Assembly (NCBI GenBank): GCA_002751075.1
Contig: NAOQ01000125.1
Span: forward strand, 10,977-32,184
Direction: 5' to 3'
Origin: Ichthyophonus hoferi
Taxonomy: Eukaryota; Opisthokonta; Ichthyosporea; Ichthyophonida; Ichthyophonidae
Length of the DNA stretch: 21,208 bases
Shown: positions 1-11,570 of the stretch, one piece after another
How the letters are laid out: every line of letters starts with the position of its first letter
How positions within the stretch are numbered: the stretch's first letter is position 1
Notes under the pieces: generated by a model
The model's database searches: none
Seen by the model: only the letters and a program-made list of their open reading frames with translations
Told to the model about the DNA's origin: nothing
Program-made: the position numbers and the translations under genes

Positions 1-39
1 AAGAAACAAGTATAAAGGCAAACAAAAGTTCATAAAGGC

Positions 40-95
40 CCCCGTCGCAGACATTTGCGACACCCCTTGGGGTGGGGGAGGAGGGGGGGTGGAAA
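40..95. other. GC-rich island with two hairpins and a G-tract
   Basis: This is the only strongly GC-rich patch in the left flank. GTCGCA at 44-49 pairs perfectly with TGCGAC at 56-61 around a six-base loop. CACCCC at 61-66 pairs with GGGGTG at 69-74. A run of G tracts (69-72, 74-78, 83-89) follows and could form a G-quadruplex on the plus strand. No gene is recognisable. It might be the edge of a structured transcript or a transcription boundary from a gene left of the window. The sequence shows the pairing; the function is unknown. Confidence 0.5.
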
Positions 96-235
96 ATACT
101 ATCCAAATTAAAAGACTGCTAACTAAATATATAGATTAAATAACTCGGTAGAGTAAAGCAATAAATTCTAGCATAAACCTGAAGCAGAATTCTAATAGGC
201 TTGAATTACATAATTTTATATTTATATTTCTTTAC

Positions 236-740
236 CAATTCATTATTTTACTCTTACTCTATTTCAGTATTATAGTTTTATACAATTCTACTAATATATC
301 ATCTTATTATTGTACTATATTACTATCTTACTCTCTGGCTATATGCCATTGCACTATTATACTACTATAATAATATATTGGCAAACTATTATACTATTAT
401 TCCATAGTACTGCTATACTGTTATACTATTATGTTACTAAGGAATTACACACTATACTATTCTTTTATGTTGCTATCAGCCTATCTTACAGTCATACTTT
501 CATGTTGATATGCTCTTATACTCTTATATTATCATACTATCTTACCATTATACTGTTATGCTATTATGCCTTTATACTTTTTCTACTATTATGCTATCAT
601 TATATTATACTATTATACTATCATCTCACAATACTATTAGACTATTATATTATTATACCATTGTACTATTACGCAATTAAACTATTGTACTTCTATACCA
701 TTATTTTGTTATTCTATTATACTCTTATGCTATTATAGTG
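236..740 (+). repeat. Degenerate TATTATACTA-type microsatellite field
   Basis: About 500 bases built from variants of TACTAT, TATTATAC and TTATACTA. One frame stays open for 142 codons (310-738), but it encodes almost only Tyr, Leu, Ile and Thr, which is what such a repeat gives by chance, so no gene is called. The motif has its pyrimidines on the plus strand, the same orientation seen inside introns of the plus-strand gene further right. It may therefore lie in an intron or transcribed region of a plus-strand gene outside the window. That last point is inference. Confidence 0.7.
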
Positions 741-1024
741 AGTATCATATTGTGTTCATTGAAGTCTAAATAATGTCTTAATTCCATTTCTAATTGCCAC
801 TATTTTTCTTCCCAAAAAGATAAAAATATAAAATTATCTGAAAATTAACCGTGTTGCAAGAGGAGTAACAATAGATCAAAGCTAGACAGTTAATTTTTAA
901 TATATTGTATCAAACAAATCGATAGGATATTCTTTCGATTATAAAATATTGTGAAGACCGATAACATTAATCGCTATAGTATTCAATAGTTTCTCCAATT
1001 GATATCAGGAATTAAGCCAGAGCC

Positions 1025-1300
1025 AGAGTCAGAGTAAAGTTTTTCAGATCGAGATAAGCTGTCCACATAACTTATTCTTTAGGCATCTTGCCAAAACAAA
1101 ATCTTGCTCATAGACTGTAAATAATGAATACATATGAAGTTGGAAGTTATCACAGCAGGACGATGGGTTGTGCTAGAGTCCAAAGAAAGCTTTTCAAATC
1201 ATGTTATATTGTCTACATAACTAATTTGTTGGGCATCCTGTTTAAATACACTCCGCTCATATGGTTCAAATCATGCATATATGCGTAGTTAGAATCTTTA
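1025..1300. repeat. Imperfect tandem duplication, period 150
   Basis: Two diverged copies lie head to tail, about 1025-1150 and 1175-1300. Matching points are GAGTC at 1026 and 1176, GTCCACATAA at 1061 against GTCTACATAA at 1211, and the following GGCATC and GCTCATA blocks. The second copy ends about 70 bases before the start codon of the secreted cysteine-rich gene at 1371, so the duplication covers what is probably that gene's promoter region. Copies differ by many substitutions and small indels, so the duplication is not recent. Confidence 0.65.
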
Positions 1301-1370
1301 AATACGTGTAAAATGATTTAATCTATATAACCCATATTGTATTGATAAAAAACAATTGTAACCTCTCAAC

Positions 1371-2163
1371 ATGTTGCCTCAATTTGTGTCTACTGTTGTC
1401 TTCCTAGCCGCCTTTGCTTCAGGTATAATCGTATAAGTATTTAAAGTGGTAACTCACAATCTGCATTTCGCATACAGACTGTGATCATCCATACTAATAC
1501 ATGGCTTCTGCATTTCCAAATACATATGCATTTATTTACGCATTAGCCTCATTGAAACCCTCAAATCTCTAAAGCACATATAATCTGTGCAAACAAACCA
1601 CAGAGGTAAGACATATTTTATTTTTCTTTCCATTTCATTCACTTCTGAAATTTTTGATGATTTTTCTACATCTGTAGATGCACATGATCATATTCTCTCA
1701 ATGCTTTCTAAAAAAGATTTGAAAACTCCTTTCTAACTTATTTCTCCTTGGTATATCAGGAGTACCAGCTGTTCGTGTCAAGGAAAAATATTTAAACCCA
1801 TCATTGTGCCCTAAACTTGAGCCCAGTAATGGTGATTTCTGCTCATTTCTTAGTGCAACGTGTTCTTATATCCGCGATGTGAATGGTCAGTCAAGGCGTT
1901 TCCATTCTACGTGTGTGGCGCAAATGTGGATGGTGCCCCAAAATGGGAATGGCTGCGATCCTGAGCATTTTCCAGATCCCAAAAGTGAATCAGAATGACC
2001 TACACAATTGCCTAAAAACGGTGAACTATGCCCTGTTAGACAGAGAGTGGGAGAGGGAGACATAGACCTGAAGTGTACATACAAGATAAAAGCTGGAGAT
2101 TGTCATTGTGATGGCAGCGTAACCTATCTTGATATTCCAAGCACTTGCATGAATGGGCGCTAG
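1371..2163 (+). pseudogene. Secreted cysteine-rich protein gene, frame interrupted
   Basis: Two exons fit well: 1371-1422 and a second starting at 1760, joined by a phase-1 intron with GTATAA donor and TATCAG acceptor. Exon 1 encodes a clear signal peptide (MLPQFVSTVVFLAAFAS). The mature part carries five Cys in the first half, including LCPKL, FCSF, TCSY, TCVAQ and GCDP. A TGA at 1996 ends this 96-residue reading, but the same frame runs on for 54 codons with five more Cys (LCPV, KCTY, DCHCDG, TCMN) before a TAG at 2161. Either the gene is a pseudogene with one internal stop, or it makes a shorter protein and the rest is decaying, or the stop is read through. I do not recognise the family. 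Secretion is well supported; the function is unknown. Confidence 0.6.
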
Positions 2164-2458
2164 GTATCAGGTACTACCTAGTCTTCATGCTTTTAATAAT
2201 GGTATAAAGAATGCAAGAGCATTACAATAGTGCGAGAACTTGGAATATTCAATTATCTTAGTAGTAAAAATAAACCAAAACCATATTTACATTCTAAAAT
2301 TATACCAAGCATTACTCTATTAAACTAATTCGTACCATGGGCTTGATATGCGAAATTATTATTTATTAGTGGCTCATAATGCCATTGTATTATACAGAAA
2401 ATGTAAAAACCGTTGTACTTGAAAAAATAATTAGTGAATGTTTATATATGAAATTATA

Positions 2459-3005
2459 AGACGCCGTGGTGGTTCTAGTGACTTGTCCGGAGATTTCAGG
2501 ATTTCCAATTGGCTTACAAAAAATAGCTGGGTTCGCTGGGTTAGCGGTAATAATAGCTAATTGACCGATCTGTCTTCATGGCTCAGTTGTAGTAGTGGTA
2601 GAGGTCCTATAGAAGGTGCGTATACAGCTGACTCTCTAGGTAACTGGCTGTGGTAATTATATCTCTTTTCTAATTCAAAGGAACTCTATGGTTGGATTCG
2701 CTTAGGTGCTAATGTGGAAATTCCACAAATTCAGAATGAGACCGCTTAGCAAGGGGTGCTATATTGCAATGCAAATAATAGCTACTATCACTTTTTACTA
2801 TTAGTAAACAATTCTCTGATTTTGATTTCTGAACTAGCGAGAGATCTAACAGATGTACATTTGCGTTCATTATTATAGATGTGACCAATCGTAACAATTC
2901 TTATGGACTAATACAATTCACAAAAGGTCACAGAAACCCACTAAAATTGGCTGATCTTATCTCTATACTAACTATTATGTCCTCATTTAGATGGCCAAAT
3001 AACTA
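2459..3005 (+). pseudogene. Decayed coding remnant, Ser/Gly/Asn-rich, unknown family
   Basis: From 2459 one plus-strand frame keeps coding-like composition for about 140 codons, with stretches such as SSDLSGDFRISNWL, EGAYTADSLGNWLW and LYGWIRLGANVEIPQIQNE, but it is broken several times. The last part (2880-3005) looks coding in another frame and ends in a short hydrophobic segment. Asn-Asn-Ser and Asn-Glu-Thr sequons suggest an extracellular glycoprotein. It lies about 300 bases downstream of the cysteine-rich gene, on the same strand, and could be its decayed 3' portion or a separate dead gene. The family was not recognised. Confidence 0.45.
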
Positions 3006-3339
3006 ATAGAAATACAATGCTAAGGCATGGTAAATAATTTTTAAATTAGTTTAAGCCAATAAAAGAAACAAATATTTCCCTATATATTTATTTACTAATA
3101 GGGACATTATATTAATTTATAAATAAATACACATCATTAATGTATTTGTCGAATCTGCTTTGACCATTTTATGATGGCATGCAGGTTAAATATCTTTTAT
3201 TGTAATAATATAATATATATTATAGGTTATTTGTTTTTCACCTACCATAACAATAAAACAGCGTTTCAGTGATAAGATAAGATAATTAATATAATTGATA
3301 TGAAATTATTTTTGTTGTTGTTTAAAAAGTTGTTAAAAG
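3006..3339. other. AT-rich intergenic region upstream of FCP1-RRM gene
   Basis: These 330 bases are very AT-rich, with ATTTATTTACTAATAG-type runs, a TATAATATATATTATA palindromic stretch near 3210 and a repeated GATAAGATAA near 3270. It presumably holds the promoter of the gene starting at 3340. GATA motifs are common fungal regulatory sites, but no specific site can be claimed here. An in-frame TAA at 3334-3336 closes the reading frame directly upstream of the chosen ATG. Confidence 0.4.
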
Positions 3340-6300
3340 ATGAATAAGTTACCGCTGTCAGACCATCATAAACTGTTGGTGTTTAACCTCAGTGGAGTTT
3401 TGCTTTATAGATCTAGATCCTTAGAGGTATAAGAGGCACAAGTGTCTATTTATTTATTTATTATTATTTTCTTGTTTTTTAGGAATTTAAAGCCATAGGT
3501 AGAAATTGGCCCATGCAAGTAACAACACATTTCTTTGAAATCATTTTACCTAATATAAAAATAAGCTTTTTTTTTTATATATACTCTTTCATGTACATTC
3601 ACATTTACTCATTCTGATGGTGATATCTTGGTTTTGAAAAATAAGCACACACCACACAAACACTTATTGACTTCAAACATCAGCAGGGTATGCGTCACTC
3701 TGATTTCAAAATTAACAATGGCGTACACATATGGAAGCGCCCACATCTTGCCCCTTTTCTTAATTTTTGCTTTGAAAACTTTGATGTTGCTGTATGGAGT
3801 TCAGCAAAAATGGAAAATGTACAGGTGAATGAAGGCTATTATTATATTATATGTATATGTATATATATCTGCTGTATGTTATACTGAAAAAATCCTTATT
3901 ATCATAATTATAATTGTAGAAATAATTCTTTGTATATTATATATTATATACAATTAAGGTAAAACCCCGTTTAAAATTGAAACAATAATTGGTGTGTTTG
4001 TCTTGTGTAGAAATACAAAAAATTACCATAAAACGAATTTTAAGTTTTATGTTGTTAGAACTTTTGGCTTGTGGTATTGTAATACCACTAATACTGTATT
4101 CGTAACAGACTATCTATTGGCCAACTTATAGTCCCGGTATTGTTAATTGATCATTAATTATTTTTTAAATCGATGATATTTGATTGGGTCTAAAAATTGA
4201 AGTTATACCAATGGAAATTAAGATGTGTCATATAAACCTATGGAGAAGTGGGGAAGAGTGTATATGTATCATAACTACACACACCCCTTTACTACTTCTA
4301 CAAATTGCTCTATTCCTATAATCTAATATATTTAAACAAATTTGATACCCAGGCATCATATTGTATTTTTATTACACGTTTATATTGCAGTTATATTACG
4401 TATATATTGTATTCAAATTATATCTGTATTATGTCTATTTCTATTTGCACATTAATCTGCTCCTATACTTAACTAAGTAACATTGTCTTATGATTTTGAA
4501 AAAGGCTTATTTGCGTCCAGTCAATTTTATATTTATATATAGATAAACCCACTGAAACACCTGTCCATTAGCGCATTAAAGTTTACACATTTACATTATC
4601 CAATCATACCTACCTATCTACCCACCCTTACTCATCTTTTATTGTATACATATCTCTTTATTTGCATGCATACCTATCCAGAGCGCAGTAGACTGTGTAT
4701 TTGGTAATTCTAAAAAGAATCTCAAGTTCGTCTGGGGCCAAGAACGTTGTACGAAGACAGGAAATTATCACCCCGATAATAAATATAAACCGTTGTTTTA
4801 TAAGGACCTGAGAAAGGTATTGTGTGATTCTTGGCTTGGTATCACGCTTTTTTTCCTGTGTATTGATTTACTATTGATTGGTAACGGTAACTCAAATATT
4901 CATTTACACTGTATTTTATACAATTATATTTATATTTCTTATACTAAGCAAGGATTACACATACAGCTTTTGCTGTAGTATCATATAGTATTTATATGAT
5001 GCGTTAAGGGTTAATCAAAATGTTCAGTGCAATTTTGATTGGATGGTAACGCATCCGCCCATATAACAGTAATATGATATTATAATAGTTCCTTATTTTA
5101 TATTGATAATTTTGTTTTATATTGATAATTTTGTTTCATTTTAGTTTAGATTAGATTAGATTGTATTTTTTTGTATTGTATTATATTTTATTGTACAATA
5201 TTGTACTATATTTTATTATACTGTATTATATTATATTGTAATATATTATACTATACTATACTTTATTATATTATGTTATACTATATTATATTATATTATA
5301 TTATATTATATTATATTACATTATATGGTATTATACTATACTATATTGATTGTGTTATTTATTTATTTTTTTATTTTTTTATTTTTTTATATATTTTTTT
5401 TAATATACTGTACTATATCTTACTGCAAGTAAAGTTGCATTTAACGCTCTATCTTTTTTCCAGTCCTTTGTTTCTGCTCTCCATTACACAAACGGAATTT
5501 TGTAGTACAGATAATGATAGTTAGATATAATATATATATGCAGTGGTTGATATATTCCACGAGTTTTATCTATTCGATTTCTTCATACGTTTTTAAAAAG
5601 AAAAATCATATTGTAGTACTATAGAATAATACAATATACCTTTCACATTGCATTGAGATTCCGGCACTCAGTAGCAATGTGAGTCTAGGCTATACTGTAT
5701 ATTATGTAATACGGTTATTATTATACTATTATACTACTACACTATCATCTATTACACCATTATGCCAATTTGGTTTATTTTTGCTCTACTACCTTAATAT
5801 CTTACTATATTTATCAGGATTTGTATCAGTTCTATTGCTTTGTACACTGTATATATTAAATATGGCTTTCTGTCCTTACAGCCTATCATAGTACCTTCTT
5901 AATATCCCCTTTATATATATCTCCCTCCCTTCCTAATTATTCGTTCTCCTTTTTATCTTTCTTAGCTCTTATATTCTTTGACAAATGAATTATTAATAGA
6001 TATTGATAGCCTAGGTCATTTTTGCTATATATGAGATGTCACGTGAATCATACTCACTCTCTTTCAATCCCCTTCTTCTCTCTCTCTCTCTCGCTCGCTC
6101 TCTCTCTTTCCCTTCTACTAACACTCATGTACACCATACATGTCAGTTATGGCGCAATTCAGAATATCGAGGAATATATGATAAAACCAACACCCTGCTG
6201 ATTGACGATGACCGCTATAAGGCGGAATTAACACCTAACAATGCTATTCACCCTGAGGAGTGGAACCCTAATAAAGAAGATGACAATGACCTAGATGTGA

Positions 6301-9300
6301 ATGGCAAGCTAAGAAAGTTACTGACAGAACTTCTAAATGAGAACGATGTATGTTATGTTATGCTGTATGTTAGGCTAGGCTAGGCTATGCTATACTATAA
6401 TATAGGTAGTAGATAGTAGGTAGTACATAGAAGAGAGTATATAGTGGATATTACGTAGCAGATAGTAGATAGAAGCTAATAAGTAGTGAGTAATAAGATG
6501 AAAGTATTAAAGGGCTGGATTCATGACCAGTTTCCTGGGTATAATAGTGTGTTCAGATGTTAGTCTAGCATGGCTTTACGCAATGTTGCTACATCCTACC
6601 TACTAGTGCGGTGTGGTGTGAAAGTGTTGGTTGGTGGTTATAATGGGAGGATTACGGCTTGCAATCAGGCAAAACTAAAGGAGGTGTGTGGCTTATGGCT
6701 AGAGTGTGTTCTCTGTAGGATATGTAGGATATTTAAATTTAGATACATATATACTGTGTCTACCTGTTAACTTGTTAACTTTCATATATGGTTATTTACA
6801 TAATATTGCACTATTCATTTCATTGTTAGTACTATTTTTCGATCACACTATCATGCAACCTAATTTAGCCTACACCTCTATATAGGTTCAAACATTTGTT
6901 CTTGAGTCAGGGATGAAAGGTCTAGACATTGGATCATTTAATTTTCGGTCTGTAAGTAAACCGAATATATATACTTATGTGTGTATGTGCTGTATCTTTT
7001 CCATGCATTTTCCATGTTTTATTTTTCTTTTAATCTCTCTGTGTGTGTTACAATCTATCCCTTGTATATCTATATATTGTTTTATCTAATTGTATTCCAT
7101 TCTTACCACTATAGTCATACTAATTTATTAGATAAAGATCAATATGGTATTTTAGCTTACACAGTCAAATTGATATATGTTATTACCACACTGTATCTTA
7201 CATGTCTATATTATAATCTTGTATACCTTATGTCAACCCATCTCTCTCTTGTACTTTAGGGCGGTCACCCTATCATGTATTCAAATGCCTCTACTACTAA
7301 GACTGATAATCATGATAGAACCGTAGTCTCTAACATGCCATGGGTGAATCCAAACCAATTTAGACTCCATCCTGATTTACATAAGAATGGTAAGTATTTA
7401 TTATATTACTTTGTTGTAGGTATTATCTTACTATATTACAGTGATTGTTTTGACTGTATTATAATTATTGCCTTACTGTATTGTATATATTATAATTATT
7501 ATCCTATTGTGTTACAGTTATTATTTTACCTATTATGAATGACAGCCTCAATTGCAAGTAGAGAATTAAATAAATGTATCATGACATTTATCAATATAAT
7601 GTAACTGCAAGCAGCAAAATCAAGGTGCTGCCATTGAATTTCTTTATACCTTATAAATGAAGTATCCTATATAGACTATATAGATTATTGGATAATCTGA
7701 TTGTTACTTAACTAAATAATTATTACTATAATTGTTTGTTTTACACATATATTATATTATGCATGTGGCTGTGCAATATTTGGCAATATATATAGTAGAC
7801 CACTTGATTGTTTTATTGTTGATTGATTAAGTAATTAATACTAGAATTGTTTTGATTCATATTATGTATATACAAGTAGCCATGACGGATAATGTATAGG
7901 CAGGCATGTTGTACACCTTTGAAATGTAATGGGTTTGCTGTTTATCAGTAAAAATCATGCTTGATAGTATACTGTAACTGTAAATACACCTACTATATGT
8001 CTACTATCATTCATACTACATGCATACTACCCTACATACTATATCAAGGAAGGTATTAGGGTGTGGGGCAATATGGGATTAATATATTGTGTTTACTTAT
8101 TAAGATTATATGTATTTGCATTCGATAAGTTAATTGCATATCATATTAGGTTAATTACATTATTGTAGGTTAATCGCATATTATCATTAGTTATTCACAG
8201 TCTAAGGTAGTTATCTATGATAATAACTGATTTTTCTTGCAGAAATCAAACCAAATACACCCAATCCTACCCCTGAACAGAAGAAGGAAGATAAACCTAT
8301 AAAAAAGGCTGAGGTAGGTGGTAAAGGTATAGGCATAGATATAGCTATATATAGTATAATATAATAGCATGGATGTGATATGAGTGACTAATTATATATT
8401 TTTTTATCCTATGCTAGAGTACCTTATCTGATTGTCTGTATTGCCATTGGTGTAAAATAGATTAATAACCAAGACAAATCCAAAATGATAAATAAATATA
8501 GGCATTACCTAATTTTGCATTCTATTGACTGTGTTGTGATCTACCCTACCCTTACCAATCGTCTATCTGTATAGATAATGGCGCTACCAATGATGATAGA
8601 TAGTTAATAGTTAAATGTGTCACTGACAACCACCTGTCTTTCTCACCTCCCTATGTGCTATCATACTTATAGAAGACACCTATGAGTAGCAGTGAAACTG
8701 CCTTGTTTATGTCCAACCTCCCTTATTACTATAATGACAAGAACCTCTCTGACCTATTGGAAGGCTTGGATGTATCTAGTGTACGTGTATTTAAAAAAGC
8801 TACGGATCAAAATCAATGTAAGTAAGGGATAAAAGTATGTTTATGTGTTTGTATATATATATATACATGTGTGTGCGTATGTGATGACGTAGTACTGAAA
8901 CTAGAAACACTAAACAGTTTTTGTATAACTACTGGTATATTGCTGTCGGAAGACGCAGACCTCTATGTCACTTACTATCTCCTATGAGCACAACATTGAT
9001 GTGTTTGATTAGCACATACCTTACCTATTGAATAATCGGTTGTTACCATGGTGATAGAATAATAATTGCATGTACATATATATATAAGTGTAAAATAGTT
9101 GAATTATGGAATTGGAAATGATTTGATTTTAATTTTCTTTCTGTATCGACAGGCTTTGGCCTTGTAGAAATGAAAGATCATGCATCACAGGAAAATGCAC
9201 TGAAAGCCATGAAAAACAAAGTGGTAAATGGGAAGAAAATTAATGTGAGGGCTGTTATAGGTATGTATGCTACTGTTTGTTATGGTTTTGATTGACTGTG

Positions 9301-9602
9301 GTTACAAGAGAGAAATCTTCTATTATAATATAATACATTATGATATAATGCCCTTTAATACAATATAATGCAATACACTATAAGAAAATATTATGTCATA
9401 CAACACAACTCAATGCAACAAAATAATAATAGTCAAGCTCTCTCTTCCCTTCACCCCTTTGTTATTCCTTCATTTTGACTACTATATTGCCCTATCTATA
9501 GATATTCTATACATATTTGATCATATTTTTGTGCAGTTGTTTTTGTTTTATATTTTACATATATTGTTTTTTTTAGGGCAACTTTTATTCTTTGAAGTAT
9601 GA
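3340..9602 (+). CDS. FCP1/NIF-like (HAD) pseudophosphatase domain fused to RRM
   Basis: Exons: 3340-3426, 3687-3824, 4682-4816, 6147-6347, 6886-6951, 7260-7389, 8243-8313, 8673-8817, 9153-9260, 9577-9602, giving 368 residues. All junctions are GT-AG and phases agree. An in-frame TAA just upstream supports the start. Residues about 12-190 form an FCP1-like HAD domain: LLVFNLSGVLL (motif I), FDVAVWSS (motif II), KPLFYKDL (motif III) and TNTLLIDDDRYKAELTP (motif IV, Asp 140-142). In the family, motif I is DxDx(T/V), with the first Asp as nucleophile; here both Asp are replaced (N, S), so catalysis is unlikely. A Pro/Lys-rich linker (253-276) leads to an RRM (about 285-361), with RNP2-like ALFMSNLP and RNP1-like CFGLVEM. 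First five exons share boundaries with the minus-strand paralogue. Nuclear, RNA-linked phosphoprotein binding is inferred. The last exon (QLLFFEV) is the least certain. Confidence 0.85.
5096..5346 (+). repeat. Intronic simple repeats (TTTATATTGATAATTTTG x2, then TATTATACTATA tract)
   Basis: Inside intron 3 of the FCP1-RRM gene (4817-6146). Two tandem copies of an about 20-base unit, TTTATATTGATAATTTTG, begin near 5096. A short GATTA/TTAGA run follows, then about 180 bases of ATTATATTGTACTATATTTTATTA-like microsatellite. The frame open across it (5171-5524) is a repeat artefact. This helps to explain why the intron is 1,330 bases long. Confidence 0.7.
6480..6770 (+). other. Higher-GC segment inside intron 4, possible coding relic
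   Basis: Within the intron between exons 4 and 5 of the FCP1-RRM gene (6348-6885), about 250 bases have clearly higher GC than the intron around them. One plus frame is open for 66 codons (6570-6770), containing ATSYLLVRCGVKVLVGG and ITACNQAKLKE. It does not fit between the flanking exons, which join cleanly without it, and no homologous segment sits in the paralogue's corresponding intron. It may be an inserted fragment of another gene or element. Identity unknown. Confidence 0.3.
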
Positions 9603-9947
9603 TTGGTACAGTTATAAAATTATATGGGATCACACTAAACTATATGTATTTTATTATCTTTATGTAGCATTTCATCCGAACCCAATACAGTAATACCAAG
9701 AATAATATACCCTACTATATACCATACTATTCTCAATATAGACCAGTTATTCTGTTCTTGTTTTGTGTTATTTTTATTGCCCAATGACTTATACTGTCTC
9801 TAGATATTTTCAATAATTGTCAATTGCATTGATAGGACTGAACTCTCAACACTTTTATTTTTTCACACCCATTACACTTATAATCCTATATTTGAACACC
9901 TGTATGACATTTACAATATAGGTCTCTTAAGTAAACTTAAATTTTGG

Positions 9948-9979
<32 letters not shown>

Positions 9980-11040
9980 ATATATTATTTTATTGGAACT
10001 GGAATAATCAATCATTTCAATCATTAATAAAGGGTTTATTTGTTATTAATGTTGTTTTTATTTATTACCAGTAATGTAATATTATTTAAAATAAACCGAG
10101 TCTAATAGCAACTACCTTTAACTACTATTCATAGACTGTGGTAATGTTATATTATGTTATCAATGAAATAGTATGTATTTGACCATTGCCACCCCTACAC
10201 AGGCATTACAGGTAGCCACGCGTGATCCATCTTCAATAGTGCTGGGAAGAAACAAATACAGTGCAATATAATAATAGAAATATTGTATGTTGACTATGGG
10301 TATAGAGTTGGGTAGGGGCTAAACTGAACTATAATGAAAGAAAAAGGAAAAAGAAAAAAAGAAATGATGGTATGTATACATCTGTATATGGTATACTTTT
10401 TGTTAGTATGAGAAACCAAGAATAATGTAACTACAAGTATGCATGACAGCATTGGGAGTGTATGTTATGTTATTATATGGCTATGAGTTAGCTGTTTTTT
10501 ATTTCAAAGTAAATAGGTGGACTTCGTTTTTCTTAGTTGCGTGTTGTACTTCCAAAGCACATTGCATAGATTTTATTTTCAGTTGATCTGAAAGTATGTA
10601 AGTGTATAGGTATGTATGGTACATAGTGACAGTGGAGTGAAGGTAGTATGATTTACTTTACTTATATAAGTCGATAAAGTGGGTATTAGTTAATCTGGTA
10701 GGTGCCTAACCATTACACCTACTAGTTGTCCCCAAGATAATCATTTGAAATGATTCTAAACCAATTGCCAACATAGCATTCCACTGCCATAAGATGCTCT
10801 TTCTCGTATAAAAACCCATTGTCTCTCTGTATGTTTAATGTTTGATTGTTTGCATTATATTCTGCACCTATCTGCTGCTTCCATCAGTGATGTCACATCA
10901 GAAACTATTACAGATTTCATTTATTTTAATAGAATTTATGTTAAATTTCATTGAATGAAAAGATCATTGATTAGCCGTTGATCAAACTATATCAACGCTT
11001 GGATCAAAATAATATTTGATCAACTATGGCCTTTGCCAAT
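9603..11040. other. Intergenic region, no gene seen
   Basis: Downstream of the FCP1-RRM gene. It holds a (TA)n(TG)n microsatellite at about 9948-9986, a candidate polyadenylation signal AATAAA at 10026-10031 (424 bases after the stop, so uncertain), and a purine tract of A and G at about 10335-10365. A short patch at 10195-10260 is more GC-rich and has an intron-acceptor-like TTCTTCCCAG on the minus strand followed by a short open stretch, but it could not be linked to any gene. Confidence 0.5.
9948..9986. repeat. (TA)n(TG)n microsatellite
   Basis: A run of TA dinucleotides passes directly into TG dinucleotides and back to TATA. It lies in the 3' flank of the FCP1-RRM gene. Alternating purine-pyrimidine tracts of this kind can adopt Z-DNA-like or cruciform states, but nothing in the context indicates a specific role. 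Confidence 0.85.
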
Positions 11041-11570
11041 AAATTAATTTCGCCATTATCATTCATATCACAAGAGGTCAATTCCAGACTAAGCTACTCT
11101 TGTAATTAATTAATACTAAAATCAATAACCAGGTGGCAATTATAGTAATCTGTAATAGTTCTAGTGACTTGTAAGCAAGCTTTGAAGTCATCAATTGGGT
11201 GTTGTATAATAGGACTACATATATATTATGATATTTTTTAACTAGTAATAAAGGTTTGTGTGTCACAAACGTATTCGTATCTGCCCATATTGGTATTGGA
11301 CATGTACACAGGTATTCGGGTTTGCCGCGTGTGCCCGCGTATGCCTGGACGTTTATAAGTTGTTTTCGTTCCCTTTTATTCTTTTTTCGACATTTGTTTA
11401 TTGCGGGTGTCAATCGTAGCTGTGTTGATCAATATAACTTTGACAGATCGTGGAGATTCTTATTGACAAATTATTTGATTTGGTTAAGAACTATAAGAAC
11501 GTTGTTTAATCAACTAATATTAGACCAATCATTTTATGATCCGCTGGTTTTCAGAACTTAGGTCAAACTA
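11041..11570. other. Region with overlapping open frames on both strands, no recognised gene
   Basis: A minus frame is open at 11078-11413 (111 codons) and a plus frame at 11256-11561 (101 codons). The shared part, about 11250-11420, is more GC-rich than its surroundings. The minus frame there encodes a basic stretch (KCRKKNKRERKQL) and then AGTRGKPEYLCTCPIPIW; its remaining half is AT-driven Leu/Ile/Tyr sequence. Neither frame has a recognisable domain, and neither continues as a clean exon chain. It could be a single unplaced exon, an old insertion, or chance. Confidence 0.25.

Noticed and set aside
310-738. 142-codon open frame on the plus strand
   Set aside because: It is a translated TATTATACTA microsatellite, made nearly only of Tyr, Leu, Ile and Thr, with no coding signal.
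3483-3518. Possible 36-base mini-exon (EFKAIGRNWPMQ) between exons 1 and 2 of the FCP1-RRM gene
   Set aside because: It has usable splice sites and a phase-0 length, but the paralogue's exon 2 is exactly the same length as 3687-3824, so no extra residues are expected.
5171-5524. 117-codon open frame inside intron 3
   Set aside because: It is a repeat artefact in a TA-rich tract lying between two well-supported exons.
9261-9281. Alternative C-terminus by reading past the last intron donor
   Set aside because: The donor GTATGT is strong and an in-phase acceptor at 9576 exists. Read-through would only change a short tail, so it is kept as a minor alternative.
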